Below the pieces are notes generated by a model, which searched no databases, had not been told where the DNA came from, and saw nothing but the letters and a program-made list of their open reading frames with translations. The translations under genes and the position numbers were made by a program. Shown here one piece after another: positions 34,961-47,039 of a stretch of 64,000 nucleotides of DNA. Origin of the DNA: Myrica gale (Eukaryota > Streptophyta > Magnoliopsida > Fagales > Myricaceae); assembly GCA_963930655.1 (NCBI GenBank), contig OZ005602.1, positions 6,626,001-6,690,000 on the forward strand, read 5' to 3'. Within the stretch, counting starts at the first letter, position 1, and every line of letters starts with the position of its first letter.

Positions 34961-35740
34961 AATAATAAAAATATTAAAAAATCAAGGAAAAGCTTCTATT
35001 TTCTGCGTATGTAAATGCCACTGTCTATAATTATCCACAACCTTCATTTATTCGTAGACAATTTTATTTTTGCCTTTTTTTTAGGCTATAGATCTTCAGA
35101 AGGCTTAGATTTAGAAAGGTGGGGATAAATTTTTGTATTAAAATTGCAATTATTTTAAGAGGGGGAGGTGGCCCCCGCCCGCCCTGGCTCGGCCATTTTT
35201 TATTTTTATTTTTAAAAATGGCCTGGCCGATCACATGGAAGGCCTGGACTTATGGGCCATGGCTTCGAAGTTGGGCAAACGCCGAAAAACAATATGATAA
35301 AGCTTTCAAGTCCTCTCGAACAAAACTCTATTTTAAAGTAAGAACACGTTCGTTTCCTTGAATTTTTGAAAATTCGCATTCAAGTTTCTACCGACTCAAA
35401 CCGAACATGTTGAAATGATGCAACTTAAATTTTTTCCAAATTTGCACAGGCCAAATTGATAAAGAATTACCGAAGTATCCTACTGTACAGCGTTTAGGAC
35501 ATAAAAGGAGAAGGGTAAAATGAGTTTGTGTAAAACATGTGGCCCCCGCGCGGGTCAGTGAATTAAATTCGAATGGCTTGTGAATGGACGGAATAGCCTC
35601 GACTGAATGCGTCTGCGTTGAGTTATTTGAGAGTGAATATGGTCATTTTACCTGACGAAAGTTGACTTCGGTCTGTTTTTCTATTTTTGCCCCTCCCCTA
35701 TTGATGTGAAATAAAGCATATTTGGCAACAGTACGGCAGA
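34961..35740. other. Intergenic, with a hAT-like end motif
   Basis: At 35167-35194 GTGGCCCCCGCCCGCCCTGG followed by CTCGGCCA resembles the right end of the hAT-like element at 3893-4489. No matching left end was identified. Confidence 0.35.
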
Positions 35741-35915
35741 AATTGTTTTGTTTTTTTTTTAAAAAAAAAAAGCCAGAGGGCTCGGGAAAATGGTGGACGC
35801 GCGGGGGCTTGAGGGAAACAGGCGAAATGGGGAAGCAACCATACGAGCAACGGCAAATTTTTTATTTTTAAAAAAACCAGAGGGCTCGGGAAATGGGGGA
35901 CTAGCGGGGGCCCGG
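35741..35915. repeat. Direct duplication of a T/A-rich plus G-rich unit
   Basis: The words ccagagggctcgggaaa followed by ggggga/gcgggggc appear twice about 110 bp apart (around 35772 and 35878), each preceded by a T-run and an A-run. Confidence 0.6.
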
Positions 35916-35962
35916 GGAAAAAATTAATTTGTCATATTTTTTTATAACGCCTCAATGCCTTT

Positions 35963-36350
35963 CATATAATTGTATCACAAAGAAAACAAAAAACAAAAGG
36001 AATTTTGTTAAATTATATCCCTACTATAAATAAATATCAACATTTGTATCACAATAAAAAATAGAAAATAAAAAATAAAATGGATTTTACGAATTATAAT
36101 AAATATTAAAAATAAATATCAACATTTGTATCACAATAAAAAATAGAACATAGAAAATAAAGAAATTTTCAGAATTATAACAAATATTATAAATAAACAT
36201 CAACATTTTTATCACAATAAAAAATAGAAAATAAAAGGACTTTTTGAAATTATAATAAATATTATAAATAAACATCAACATTTATATCACAATAAAAAAA
36301 TAGAACATTAAAAGAATTTTCGAAATTTTAATAAATATTATCAATAAACA
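35963..36350. repeat. Tandem repeat, about 80-bp unit, about five copies
   Basis: The phrase atcaacatttgtatcacaat recurs with a period of roughly 78-80 bases at about 36037, 36117, 36197 and 36274, with a diverged first unit near 35970. Each unit is almost pure A/T. Confidence 0.85.
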
Positions 36351-36410
36351 TAAATATAAATATTATTTCATATTTTATCTTCTACACACATCCCAATAAA
36401 AGGTAATCTA

Positions 36411-36550
36411 CGGTTATGTTTGTGTTGTAAAATTTTTGGTATTGAGTTTAACGATGGTATTGGGTTTAGTGAAAAAGTAAATAGAGAGTTAATTTTTTAT
36501 ATTTTTTGTACTGAAAAATTATGATTTGATAGGAGAGAGATTATATTTTT
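36411..36550. mobile_element. Tourist-like MITE family A, partial copy
   Basis: gtttgtgttgtaaaattttt, tattgggtttagtgaaaaag and gagagagattatattt match the family at 40569-40765. The right end is missing. Confidence 0.6.
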
Positions 36551-38040
36551 CCTTCCCTGGCCCCTTTCTAGTACGTCTTTTATATGCCGTCTCTTTGTTA
36601 TGCTTTAACCAAGGCTCGGGTGAAACAACTACGTTTCGGTTTCTAAATTCTACTTTTGGTGGTTGATTCTTCCAAGTTTAGATAATACACTGTCGTTTGC
36701 TTCATTCTCTTTCCTCTTCTTATTTTTTTTTTTCTCTCCATTTTTTCCACTCAGGAAGCTATTTATTACAATAGATTCTAAACTATTACTATATGAATTA
36801 GACAAGTGCACAGATATAAGATGTATGGGAACCCATAATATTTGTCTAATCGAAGGTTCGTTGAAATCATTATATTTTGGATGTTCGGTTGGGTAGTTTT
36901 TTAAGAATTTTTTGTGTTTTGAGAATTTTTAAGTGATGTTAACTTTATTGGTATGCGTGCGATAATTATTTTTAGATAAATATGTAATGAGTATTCCAAG
37001 GCAAACTGAACGCATACCAATAAAGTTATTAGGATTTTTTAGTTCACAAGGCCTCTAACGAGGCCTCTCATCGTTTCACATAAGCCTCCAACCTCCTATT
37101 CCAAAATGACGCTGTCAGGTAGAAATTCCAAAATGAGGTTGTCAGGCAGAAAATTTTGGTTGCTCTTGCTGAGGTGATTTTTTTTTCTGCCGTTAGAGGT
37201 CTGAACACATAAATGTATCTTTGAGGATGCTGAAAAGGATAAAGGTGAGAGTTGCAGGTATTACACAGGTTTTGGTGGATTCTATACACGAGAAGTGGAA
37301 GTTTGATGAAGTGGTGAAGTTGAAATTTGAAGGGCCTCTTGCGGTTGACATAAGAACGACGAGACTGAGGCTTTAAGTTTTATGTAGAGTTTCAATTAAA
37401 TAGAAGCTACAAGTCGTTTAAGAAATCACGTTCAATTGGTTGAGGCTAACGTGAAAATGAAGGGTGGCGTGTTATATGGAAGCCGACGTGTAAAATTATT
37501 CCGTTAATTAGGGTGACAAAGGGTAACGGATAGACTAAAATTTAAACGGAGTGAAAATTAAAGGACTAAAAATTTGACTCATTAAGTTTAAAGACTAGAA
37601 ATAAAAAGAGGGTAAAACTCCGTGACCAAAAAGTAAATTTTCCTTTTTTTTTCTTATAATGGTCCTGTGTATTTGTTTGCGAGGTCGCATATACAGTGGA
37701 GTCCTTGGACCATCAAGGACTATTGGCAGCTCAATTAAAGGTAGCTAAGTTGGTCATGTAGTTGTGTTGTGTAGTTTGGTGTAAGCTTTTAGTGCAAGTA
37801 CTGTACGTACGTAGTTTGGTTGTAAGAGTGTGGTGCATTTGTGCCACGTGTAACTTGGTCGTAAGCTTTTAGGGTAGTACTGTAGTTTGGTTGTAAGGAG
37901 GTTAATAAATTGAAACTCGACCTCAGCATGAGTTGGTGTAGTTGTACCATTTTTTTTTTAATTATATTGGCTTAACATATATAGAGCTTAATTAATTATA
38001 AGTATTAAGCACTTGTTTCCAACTCTATAATTTTAATAGT
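36551..38040. other. Intergenic, no gene recognised
   Basis: 37735-37890 has an imperfect tandem repeat of a gtagtttggttgtaag-type unit. Otherwise AT-rich with no coding signal. Confidence 0.4.
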
Positions 38041-38189
38041 AAAATTATAGAATTGTCAACTGACACCAACCTTTGCTTTGATGTCGTTCCTACGTACCTT
38101 TGCTTTGATGCTAGCTCCATCATCCATATGAATGACAGCACAGGATGAGCCTTCTTGTGCTTGGTTTTCAATGGACTTGAGCTTGGAAG

Positions 38190-38621
38190 TAGGGGTGAAA
38201 ACCGGACCGCAATGCGGTCCGGACCGCATTTCCGGTCCTTCAATAATAAAGGACCGGATCGGACCACTTATAAAGTGGTCCGATCCTTTAAAATGCGGTC
38301 CGGTCTGGACCACTTAAGTGGTCCAGACCGGATTTAATTATCTTTTTAAAAAAAAATTTAAAACTTTTATTCTCGCAGTGTGCGCGCGCAGCACTGCGCA
38401 GGCACACTGCGCAGTGCTCGCGCAGTGTGCGCTTTTTTAATATATTTAAAAAAAATTATTAAATGCGGTCCGGTCCGGTCTGGACCGCATTTAAAAAATG
38501 TATAAACCGGACCGGACCGCATAAATTCGGTCCGGACCGGGCCGTATTTTTAACATTAGAACCGGACCGGACCGCAAATCCGGTCCGGTTTTCTGGTCCG
38601 GTCCGGTTCTGTTCAGCCATA
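38190..38621. mobile_element. Non-autonomous hAT element, 432 bp, palindrome-rich
   Basis: A perfect 8-bp target duplication CTTGGAAG flanks it (38182-38189 and 38622-38629). The ends TAGGGGTGAAAA and, in reverse, TATGGCTGAACA are hAT-type terminal repeats. The interior is filled with palindromic GGTCCGGACC/CGGTCCGG words near both ends and a GC-rich palindromic core. No transposase. Confidence 0.93.
38374..38432. repeat. GC-rich palindromic core of the hAT element
   Basis: Alternating gcagtgtgcgcgcg, cactgcgcag and gcgcagtgtgcgc words form overlapping inverted repeats flanked by A/T runs. Confidence 0.8.
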
Positions 38622-38719
38622 CTTGGAAGAGAAACGGATGGTGTCAGTTGACAATTCTTCTGCCAGAGCTTCCAGTAGAGCCTTGAGATGTACCACTCTA
38701 AAGACATGTCCACCCCTGC

Positions 38720-40190
38720 ATCACAATATGTAGTTTTTTTCTTCCTGAGTCAATAACTCACCAATTTGATACGGTTTAAATCAAGGTGGATCATAACACC
38801 AGACCATACCTTTTACAATGTGGTGGTAGAGACTAGAGAAGACAAACATAAGGGACAACAACATTTTATTACTAATGCGTACCCATTAACATCTGCACGG
38901 GTGGAAAAACATATTGTCCAGTACCCCTGCATCACCAGAGATAGTTTTTGTCTTTATTTTTAGATAACCTCAATTTCACTAGAGATAGTTAAGTTCGAAA
39001 GAAAATTCCATGAACGGAAGATCCAACAACAGAGGGAAATCAAAAAGTTATGATTTGATGGGAGAGAGAGATATTATATTGTAGTATTTTATTGTGAGTT
39101 GGTGAAAAATTTTGTAAAATTTTTAATGCAAACACAACCCAAACAACAACCTTAAAAAATATCATTTCATTTTTTACACTCATTAATAAAAGTCAACAAC
39201 TATTACACAAACACTAATACACCTCCAATATCACCTAAAATTTTTCAAAACATTTCACATTCTACAAATCTTCTCAAAACAAACATGCGCTGAGAAGATA
39301 AATATTTCACTCCATTACATATGAAATAACAAAACTTATTTGAAGGTTTGCACAAATAACATTTTTACACTTTATAATCACATCATATTTTATAATTTGT
39401 ACCTTAAATTAATAAACTTAATACAAACTATTTGTAGATTTATACTTTGCACTTCATATTTAAGATTTTACTTTTAATGTATAAATTGCAAAATATATAA
39501 AAATTGTATTATTTTGCTGAAGGTTATTAGTAAAATGTAAAACAAACTAATTCAATTTCTTGATAAGCTGGAAATGTTTTAATTAGAGAGAGAGACCAAA
39601 TATAGAGAAAATAAATTATTATCCTAATGGGAGTCATTGAAGAGTGATTTTTTGCAATTTGTTATTATAACTATTTTCACTTTGTTTACTTTTTTTAGAG
39701 TATATATACTTTGTCCCTTTCAATTACGAGAGTCTTACACTTTACACATAAACTATATTTCTTTCGTACCCATCAATTATTGATTTCAAATACGTTGCGC
39801 CCTCGATTAAAATTTTCCCTTCAATTTGAACCAAAAATATAACTTTTTTAACATTTGAAATGATAATTTTATTCTCATAATTTTTTAACGTGATATTTAT
39901 GTAAATATAACATTATTATTTCAAAGTTCAACAGATTAATACATGTTCATTGATTGAAAATTTTAACTGGAGATACAAAAATTATCTAAAATCAATGTTG
40001 GTAAGTATAATGTAACCAAAAGAATTAATTTGAGATACAATGTATGAATAATCATGTACTTAAAAAGTGTCAAGTGTATTGATCTATTTATTTATTTAGT
40101 TTGTTTGTACTCTTTTTAAGATTTAAATTATTTTAGATAGCGATGTCTACAATAAATAAACATACAAGTGAAAAAACAATATCTTCTTAT
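38720..40190. other. Intergenic with partial family-A MITE
   Basis: 39050-39140 (atgatttgatgggagagaga, aaaatttttaatgcaaacac) matches one end of MITE family A, and 39150-39290 resembles the CTAGG-flanked family in reverse. No gene. Confidence 0.45.
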
Positions 40191-40194
40191 AAAA

Positions 40195-40425
40195 AAAGGG
40201 ATAAATTCAAAATTAGTTTCATGCTATACAAAAATCGAATTAGTCCACGTGATAACAAAAGTATAAAATTAATTCATTTATCTCAAAAAAATATAAAATT
40301 AGTCTTGGTGGAGAGATCAACGACAAACGAAAGTGAGACAAGAGAGACTAATTTTATGTTTTTATTATCACAATAATTAATTCGATTTTCGCATATATAA
40401 TTGGCTGATTTTGTATTTATTTATT
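40195..40425. mobile_element. Foldback MITE, diverged relative of 34745-34960
   Basis: The left arm aaaattagtttcatgctata, aaaaatcgaattagtcc is mirrored at the right by attaattcgattttcgcata and ataattggctgattttgt. Confidence 0.6.
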
Positions 40426-40568
40426 TATTTTTAAAAAAAAGCAATATCTTCTTGTCGTTAACACGAAGAAATAGTATACATTTGACAAACAAGAGAGAAA
40501 AAGATCACAAGTTGTTGAAAATTTGAAGCAATAATTAGTGTCCTATTCGCTAAGGGCGATGCATATTA

Positions 40569-40765
40569 GGGTGGGTTTGTTTTGTAAAATTTTAGTATTG
40601 TTAAAATTTTAGGTATTGAGTTTAGTGAAAATGTGAGGAGATAAGTAATTTTTTTATATTTTTGTAGTGAAAAGTAATGATTTGATGGGGGAGAGAGATT
40701 ATATTGTAATATTTTATTATGTTAAAATTTTAGAGTGTGTAAAATTTTACAACACAAACGCAGCC
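40569..40765. mobile_element. Tourist-like MITE (family A), 197 bp
   Basis: TTA duplicated at 40566-40568 and 40766-40768. The ends GGGTGGGTTTGTTTTGTAAA and, in reverse, GGCTGCGTTTGTGTTGTAAA form terminal inverted repeats. It is the best preserved copy in the window. Confidence 0.85.
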
Positions 40766-40769
40766 TTAA

Positions 40770-41939
40770 TAGGCTTAATAGCTAAAACGGGTGCATTAAA
40801 GCAGCCAGGTGTCAGTGGCTCAGAACCATGTGCTCCGCAGTCCGCGCAACACTTGGCCCCCGATTTTAACGTTCGCTAGGTAGGCGCTGCTGGGGTTATG
40901 TTTGTTGGTTAAAATTTTGGAGAATATTCTTGAAATTTTGCGCTAGGTAGGCGCTGCTGGTGTAAAAGTTAAAAATGTTGGAGAGTGTTTGTTTTGAAAA
41001 AATTTCTCTGTCCGAAATTATTGGGAAAACAAATATCACTTAAAACGCAGAGCAAAAATTTCTCAGTTTCATCATTTTGCCTTTATAGGATTTTGATAAA
41101 ATTGTGAATATTTAGGTTATGTTAAAGTAATTGACATGCGTGTAAAAATTGTTAAAAGAGATTATTGTTTGTAAAAAAGTTAATAAAATATTATAATTGA
41201 ATGCGTGTATTTTGTTATGTTTAGATTGTATAAAAAATATAAATATTAAAAAAAAATTGATAAACTTAAACTTTCTTTCGCAACAATGCCACGCTGGCAC
41301 CCCACCCGTTTAGAGCTTAGCTAGCTATAAGTAGCTTCCCTCGTTCCGGCGCTGCTGGACTAACTTGCGCACATGCAGTGATGGAAAACGACGCAGACAT
41401 CTGGAGAAAGGGATATACCGGTCAAGTCTTGTTGCATAGTCCATTAAACTTTTGCGTGTTCCGCGGACAATAATTCTTCCTATTCACCACTTGACAACGA
41501 CGATATCATGATATTATTAATAATACCCTATATTTAATAATATAATAATTTAAGCCCCTAAACTAATCAATCAAATTGCATTATTCAATTTTTAACTCAT
41601 AAACTATCAATGAGATGTCATTTATGGGTTTAAACTTTCAATTTCATCCCACTTCAAAAATTTTACAATTTATCGAGTTCAGTCATATATTCATTCTCCC
41701 GTGAAAGATGATGAAAAGAACCTCAAAAAGAAGAAACGACCCTCATTTTAGTTGGTCTCTTAGGATATTTCTCTTACGAATATTTCCGTCTGAATTTATT
41801 TCTTTCATCTTTAGGAAAAGATATTAGTAGAAGGCGAAATTGATAAATTGTGAAAAATTAGGAATGTTAAGGGTTCAAATTGAAAGCTAAGACCGATAAA
41901 TAACATTTAAGTAGTACTTTCATGGGTGATAAAAACAAG
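40770..41939. other. Intergenic, no gene recognised
   Basis: 40880-41280 contains two near copies of gcgctaggtaggcgctgctgg-like words about 60 bp apart and a MITE-like stretch (ttttgataaaattgtgaata). No gene. Confidence 0.4.
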
Positions 41940-42345
41940 AGAATTTTGTATTTTGGTCTTTGGGTTTATACTCTTTTGACAAATGTGTATTTCACTTTCA
42001 AACTTCAAATTTTTAGTCCTTGAATTTTCTTTGTTTGACTAAATGGTCTTTCCGTTAGTCTGTCTTCTATATGCTTAACGGATTTGAAGTGGTCGACCGA
42101 ATATATGTGTTGAAAGTGAGCCGTCGACCGGTACATGAAGAGGTCGACCGCTTCATGTACCGCTCAACCAAAACAAATTTGCTGACATATCAAAGAGCTC
42201 CGTTAAGAATATGGACAGCAAACTGACGAAATGACCATTTCGTCAAATAAAGAAAACTCAAGACTAAAAATTTGAAGTTTGAAAGTGAACGACCAATTTG
42301 TCAAATGAATATAAACCCAATGACCAAAATGTCAAATTCCCTAAA
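41940..42345. mobile_element. Large foldback MITE, about 400 bp
   Basis: The left arm (aattttgtattttggtcttt, gggtttatactc, ttgacaaatg, aacttcaaatttttagtcc) reappears in reverse at the right (ggacaaaat-type words, tttgacattttggtcattgg, caaattggtcgttcac). Arms are roughly 140 bp. The spacer contains an unusual run of gtcgaccg words (42090-42160), itself a short palindrome. Confidence 0.8.
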
Positions 42346-43660
42346 AATAAAGATTTCTTCTCCTCAAATTATCTCGACTGATGATCGTCCCTAAGTTAGG
42401 TGTCGGTTTCGAGGTTACTGCCACCTATACCATCACAAAAAATACAACCAAATCAAATAGAACTTTCCAAAATTACAATCCAAATAATCAAAAGTAAATC
42501 ACGCAAAAATCGTAACCAAATTGCTAAAGATTCAAAAAAAAAAACCCCGAATCTCAAACAACCTAAAAAAATTCCCAAAATTTCAATCCAAACAATCAAT
42601 ATCAAATCGCAACCCAAATCTCACATTCGAAAAACTTTCTAAATGTCAATCAAATAGTAAAAAGCCTAATTTTTTTCTTATAAAATTGCATCCCCAATCA
42701 TCAATAGCAACTCTCAACCCACATTGCTCAACACATTTGCAATATAAATTACTAGAGATTCGAAAAAGTTACCAAATATCAACGAAAAACCTATATAAAA
42801 TTTCTAAAAATGCAAACTCAGGATATCCCAACATATAATATCAAATTGCAAAAAATGAGGAGAGAGAGTGTTGCTGCAGAGGGAGAGATGCCGGAGTCGG
42901 GCTTAACGAGAGAAAGATGGAGAAAAAGAATGAATAAAGGGAGAAGGGTCAGGTTAGTTTTAATAATCAATAAACGAAACGACTTCATTCCTAGTTAATG
43001 AGAAGCCGATGCCATTTCTTATGAAATAAAATAAAAGTCGTGAAGCGGTGAAACCGCTCATAGAGGGAATTTTGCTCATCAGTACCGATGTTGCTGGGTG
43101 CTAGTCACCGGTATCGGTTAACCGCCACATCGCCTGTACCAGTGATCAAGCCTATCTCAACTAACATCTGAGTATGTTTCCAAACAAAGGTTCTAATAAT
43201 GTTCTCTGATCAAGATTTGAGTCCTTTAATTTACTTTTATTACTTTTAGTGCGTACCATTCCATTGATACTATTTTTTTTTCTCCAACTCTCTTTTTCTT
43301 TGTTACCCCATGAGTCTGTTGGTTAAGATTGGAATTTTGTACTAAACGTGCTATTTGAGTGTATCTTAAGTAATTAAATGTATAGATAAGATTCCTCTTT
43401 CGTCATAATAAAAAATTATACATTATCGGAAAATACTAAATATAATTAGAGGCGGGCTAAATATTTCCATTTCTACAAAAGGAAATGAAATTATGAAAGT
43501 CAGTAGTAGGGGAGTTGGGTTGGAAACTGGGGCAGGAAATAGAAAGGTACGACATCGTTTTCTTCACCACACTTTTTCAGTACTTACGTTTTTAATGAAC
43601 AATTAGGTTGTGATTTGTCACCAACATCCAAGGAATTTTAACAAGCAGTTGGTCGATTCT
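42346..43660. other. Intergenic, no gene recognised
   Basis: 42430-42840 is a very A/C-rich stretch whose plus-strand frames are Lys/Asn/Ile-rich low complexity; I do not consider them coding. Nothing else seen. Confidence 0.4.
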
Positions 43661-43661
43661 A

Positions 43662-43835
43662 GAAGAGAAATGTTTTGTGTTTTTTTTGGATTCTTTCTAG
43701 GTTCTTCTGGAGAAAAATTTGACGGCTCAGGATCTCTGGATGTATAGAATCAACTTTTAAAATGAATTCTGAGCCGTCAGATTCTTTACAAAAAAAACCT
43801 GAAAAAAACATAAAGATAACACTAAGCATTTCTCA
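43662..43835. mobile_element. Foldback MITE, about 175 bp
   Basis: The left words agagaaatgttttgtg, gaaaaatttgacggctcagg are mirrored in reverse at the right (tgagaaatgcttagtg, gaatctgacggctcag). tctaga-like flanks occur on both sides. Confidence 0.7.
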
Positions 43836-44955
43836 TTCTAGAAAGTAGAAGATGGTTGGAGGACTTTAGCTTTCTATTTCTGATCATTTTCCTTAAGAAG
43901 GTTAACCGCCAAAGAACTTTGTATAATAATTATTAGACAAAATTGGTCAGTCGAACATTAACAATGCTTCAACAAACATTGAGCCAGAATTCCAGCTTCT
44001 CTCCAAGTGGGAGAGAGACAAAGAAAGTGGTGGTATCCTACGAACATCATGATCCACTTTTACAAATGTTAGTGGAAGTTAGGCACATTATAGTTTCAGG
44101 GAAATTTGTTTCCTTGTCTTTTTTTTATTCCTAGGCAGGCAAAATCAATAGATATATTTTTTTAAAATAAACACTTATAAAAAAAATATTTTTTAAATAA
44201 ATACATTTTTCACCTATCAATTATACAAGGTTTGTCATAGTGCGTACTAAAATACTAGCTTACTCATAACATCTTCGAACTATCAATGCTAGACAATTTG
44301 CACACTCGGTCAGATTTTTTTAATCAAATTAGATTAAAATAACGATAATATCCTTAACTTACTTTGTATAAACACATGTTTGATCAAGCCTATTGGTGTC
44401 AATTAATTAAATTATCGGATACATTATTCTCATTTTCATGTTTAAAAAAACTCAATCTTCGTCCAATTTGATAGATGGTACAAACATTGATAGCTGGAAA
44501 ATGTAATTTATTAGATCTCCTGTAATTTATTAGATCTCTTATAATGTGCTAATGTTTGGTGGACGAAATAATCTATGTGTCTGAAAAATGAATCATAAGG
44601 ATGAATATGTTCAAAGTTGTACTGTAGAGACTGCTTTGTTAAAAGTTAAAATCACAAGTACCCTAGTAGTGATTAAACCTAAATTTTATTGTTTTTTTTT
44701 AAATTGGGATTGCCAACGGGAGTTGTAGATAGATATTTAGAAATGCTCTAACACTATTCCTCCCTTCCCATGTACTCTCTCTTGGGGACTTTGATCGCAC
44801 AAAGCTCCTCGCAAATGGGTAAATGTTTACCCGTTTGGGACACCCAAAAAAAGAAGAAAAAAGTTCCTGTAGAAATTCTGTGCAAAAGAAATACTTTCTT
44901 CCCTTTCCTTCCATAAGCTCTATGTGTTTAATTTGCGAGCTCTTCTTTTTAGTTC

Positions 44956-44959
<4 letters not shown>
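43836..44959. other. Intergenic, no gene recognised
   Basis: An open plus-strand frame at 43943-44134 has no family resemblance. Otherwise AT-rich. Confidence 0.35.

Positions 44960-45001
<42 letters not shown>
44960..45001. repeat. (TA)n microsatellite
   Basis: Uninterrupted TA run of about 20 units, likely length-polymorphic. Confidence 0.97.
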
Positions 45002-45004
<3 letters not shown>

Positions 45005-45065
45005 GAACACAGATTATCTGTCTTTCACATTAGTCATTAAAGAAGTCATGAATCTTCGCAATTGG

Positions 45066-45199
45066 GCCCTTCCCCCTTCCAAACAGAAATGGTCTAATTT
45101 TTGGACTCTATTATTTCCTTGTCCTGTCATCTTCCTTCCTCTTTCCAAACAGGAATGGCCAAATTTTTGTGGACTCCATTATTCCTTGATGCTGTCATC
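45066..45199. repeat. Two-copy tandem repeat, about 68-bp unit
   Basis: ccccttccaaacagaaatgg... and ctctttccaaacaggaatgg... both continue through ggactc, attatttcctt and ctgtcatct. Confidence 0.75.
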
Positions 45200-46705
45200 T
45201 ACCATAGATAACCTCTTCCTGTTTTGAAAAGACACTTCCAGTCAAATAATTGGGTTTGCTTTGTGGTTGTCACAAACATGGATACTCTATGTTATAAAAT
45301 ACACTATGAAAACTAGACAATTCATGACTGATATAAGACAAGATGGTTTCTTTAAGACATTAGATGTGCCTCTAGAGGCTGTCATATTATTGGGGATGCG
45401 CATATTATAACTAGATTGTGTTCAATCCACAAAGGCCCGAGGAAAGTCGCACAAGGAATAGGCCTTGAATGGGTGGCTATGGAATCTTTGACCAGATAAC
45501 ATCAAACACATGAGAATTATGAGTTTCGAGATCTATGGGCTGTGATTTTTTTTGTTCAAATTATATAATTTGAAGAGAGATAGACATAATAGATGAATCT
45601 TACATTATTTAATATTACATATGTAAAGTTTCAAATAACACGGACACTACAATTAGAGCAATTGCAGAGGGTGCTGATACTTGTTAATACACCTTAAGCC
45701 AGGTTCCTTTCCAAAATTGTCTCAAGATTTTGCGTGGTATCAGAAACGTGGGGGCCAGAGCTGCACCTGCAACCATCTGGATTGGCACATGGCCACTCAT
45801 TAAGCACATTTAATAATATTTTGTGTTTGGCTCATATGGGAGATGCCACAAAATCATCCTCAAGGACCCAAGACAGTCATTTGCAGCTGCATCAACCCTC
45901 ATTTCGATGCCCATGGCCTGGCAGGGGGAAGTTTGAGCATTACTAGAAGTAGAAGGGCCACTACCCAAGCACCCGGGCTGGAAAATTGCTGCAATAAATT
46001 CAGGGTATATTAAAGTAAAGGTCCCCCACTTATAAAATCGAAACATGGTGTTTGGGGTTTGGTTTCAGTTCTTAAATGAATCCAGCCTAATTGTATTAGA
46101 AGTCTTATAAGGTCATGGTTAAAGACTTTCAAGTCTATACTTTTTAGACTCTTTAAAAAAAATGTCTCTAGATTTTTATTTTAACCATCATAGTAGTCCC
46201 TGGTTTTTTAAATTTTATCAATACGATATTTTTTATTACAATCACTTAATTAATCGTATACACGTGTCAGAATTTGATTAGAGAAATATATGTATATCAC
46301 TGTAAGATAATTGGATTTAAAACTAATTGTTGAATTTCATATTGAAAACTCGGGAATCATTTTTTAAAAGGGTATAAAACTCAAGGACGATAAAAGTCAA
46401 CTGGATTGGGCTTTGAGCTGGTTCAAAATACATTAAGCTTCTAGAAAGATCCAACATTATAGTACAGTCAATCCAAGCCCAATGGATGTCGTTGAAGGTC
46501 TTGCATAGCTGTAGTTTGTAGAAAGAAGTTGTTTGCGTAGAGCTCTGAATGTTTTTTCGTCAACTGCCATCCGCCCAAATAGACTTACAGTGGCACACTG
46601 GCACAGTACCACAAGTCACATTCTTGGGCCTCAACAATATTCAATGGGGGCCCATGAGTGGTTGTCATCAAAAGAAAATTTATACAAGTTCAAAGTCCAC
46701 AGAAA
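45200..46705. other. Intergenic, no gene recognised
   Basis: A gtggtatcagaa word at 45733 resembles a tRNA-Met primer site but has no LTR beside it. No gene. Confidence 0.4.
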
Positions 46706-46709
46706 TAAT

Positions 46710-46965
46710 ATGGCTGCCTTCATGTTTGGATAGGAAATATTTTTCACTTTGTAAGAAATATTTTTTAAAAACTCAAAATTTTTACATCTAAATATAAAAA
46801 ACATTTATGCATATTTCAACACTTTTTCACATCAATTTCAATAATTTTTCATTAAAAAAGAAACTACATCAAATATTCTCTCTCTTCTTACTTTATATAT
46901 ATAATTTCGACTGAATATATTTTCATGCAGAATATTTTCAAAAAAATGTATTTGGTAGGGACCGA
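46710..46965. repeat. MITE-like stretch related to the CTAGG-flanked family
   Basis: Interior words tttcaacactttttcacat, ttcattaaaaaagaaactac and caaatattctctctcttc parallel those of 19410-19714. Ends are unclear. Confidence 0.4.
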
Positions 46966-47039
46966 AAAAAATAGAAAGGAAAATGGATAAAGGCTGAAAA
47001 TAACTTACACTTACTGAAAATAACTTGCCCTTTAAATAA

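Larger units (their letters stand above)
38098..38715 (-). pseudogene. FAD-dependent monooxygenase exon fragment split by a hAT element
   Basis: Minus strand, after a possible acceptor TGATGCAG at 38716: FRVVHLKALLEALAEELSTD then TIRFSSKLKSIENQAQEGSS and CAVIHMDDGASIKAK, ending at AAAG|GTACGT, a good donor. The sequence matches the plant zeaxanthin-epoxidase-like monooxygenases (MO1/CTF2 type, pattern VHRK.LLEaLA.EL...tIrFsSKl..I........v.L.dG..ikAK), FAD enzymes that hydroxylate small substrates. Only this one exon of a normally multi-exon gene of about 400 residues is here, and a 432-bp hAT element interrupts it. Without the insertion the exon is about 178 bp and open. A 20-bp inverted piece of the exon itself lies just beyond its 3' end (38049-38068). 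It is a gene fragment, not a working gene. Confidence 0.8.

Noticed and set aside
38195-38610. Repeated CGGTCCGG words as a CRISPR or regulatory array
   Set aside because: There are no regular spacers, and the region is bounded by hAT ends with an 8-bp target duplication.
42430-42840. Lys/Asn/Ile-rich open frames as coding
   Set aside because: They arise from A/C-rich low-complexity DNA and show no conserved motif.
45733-45744. tRNA-Met primer-binding site
   Set aside because: gtggtatcagaa lacks the GC end of the site and no LTR end adjoins it.
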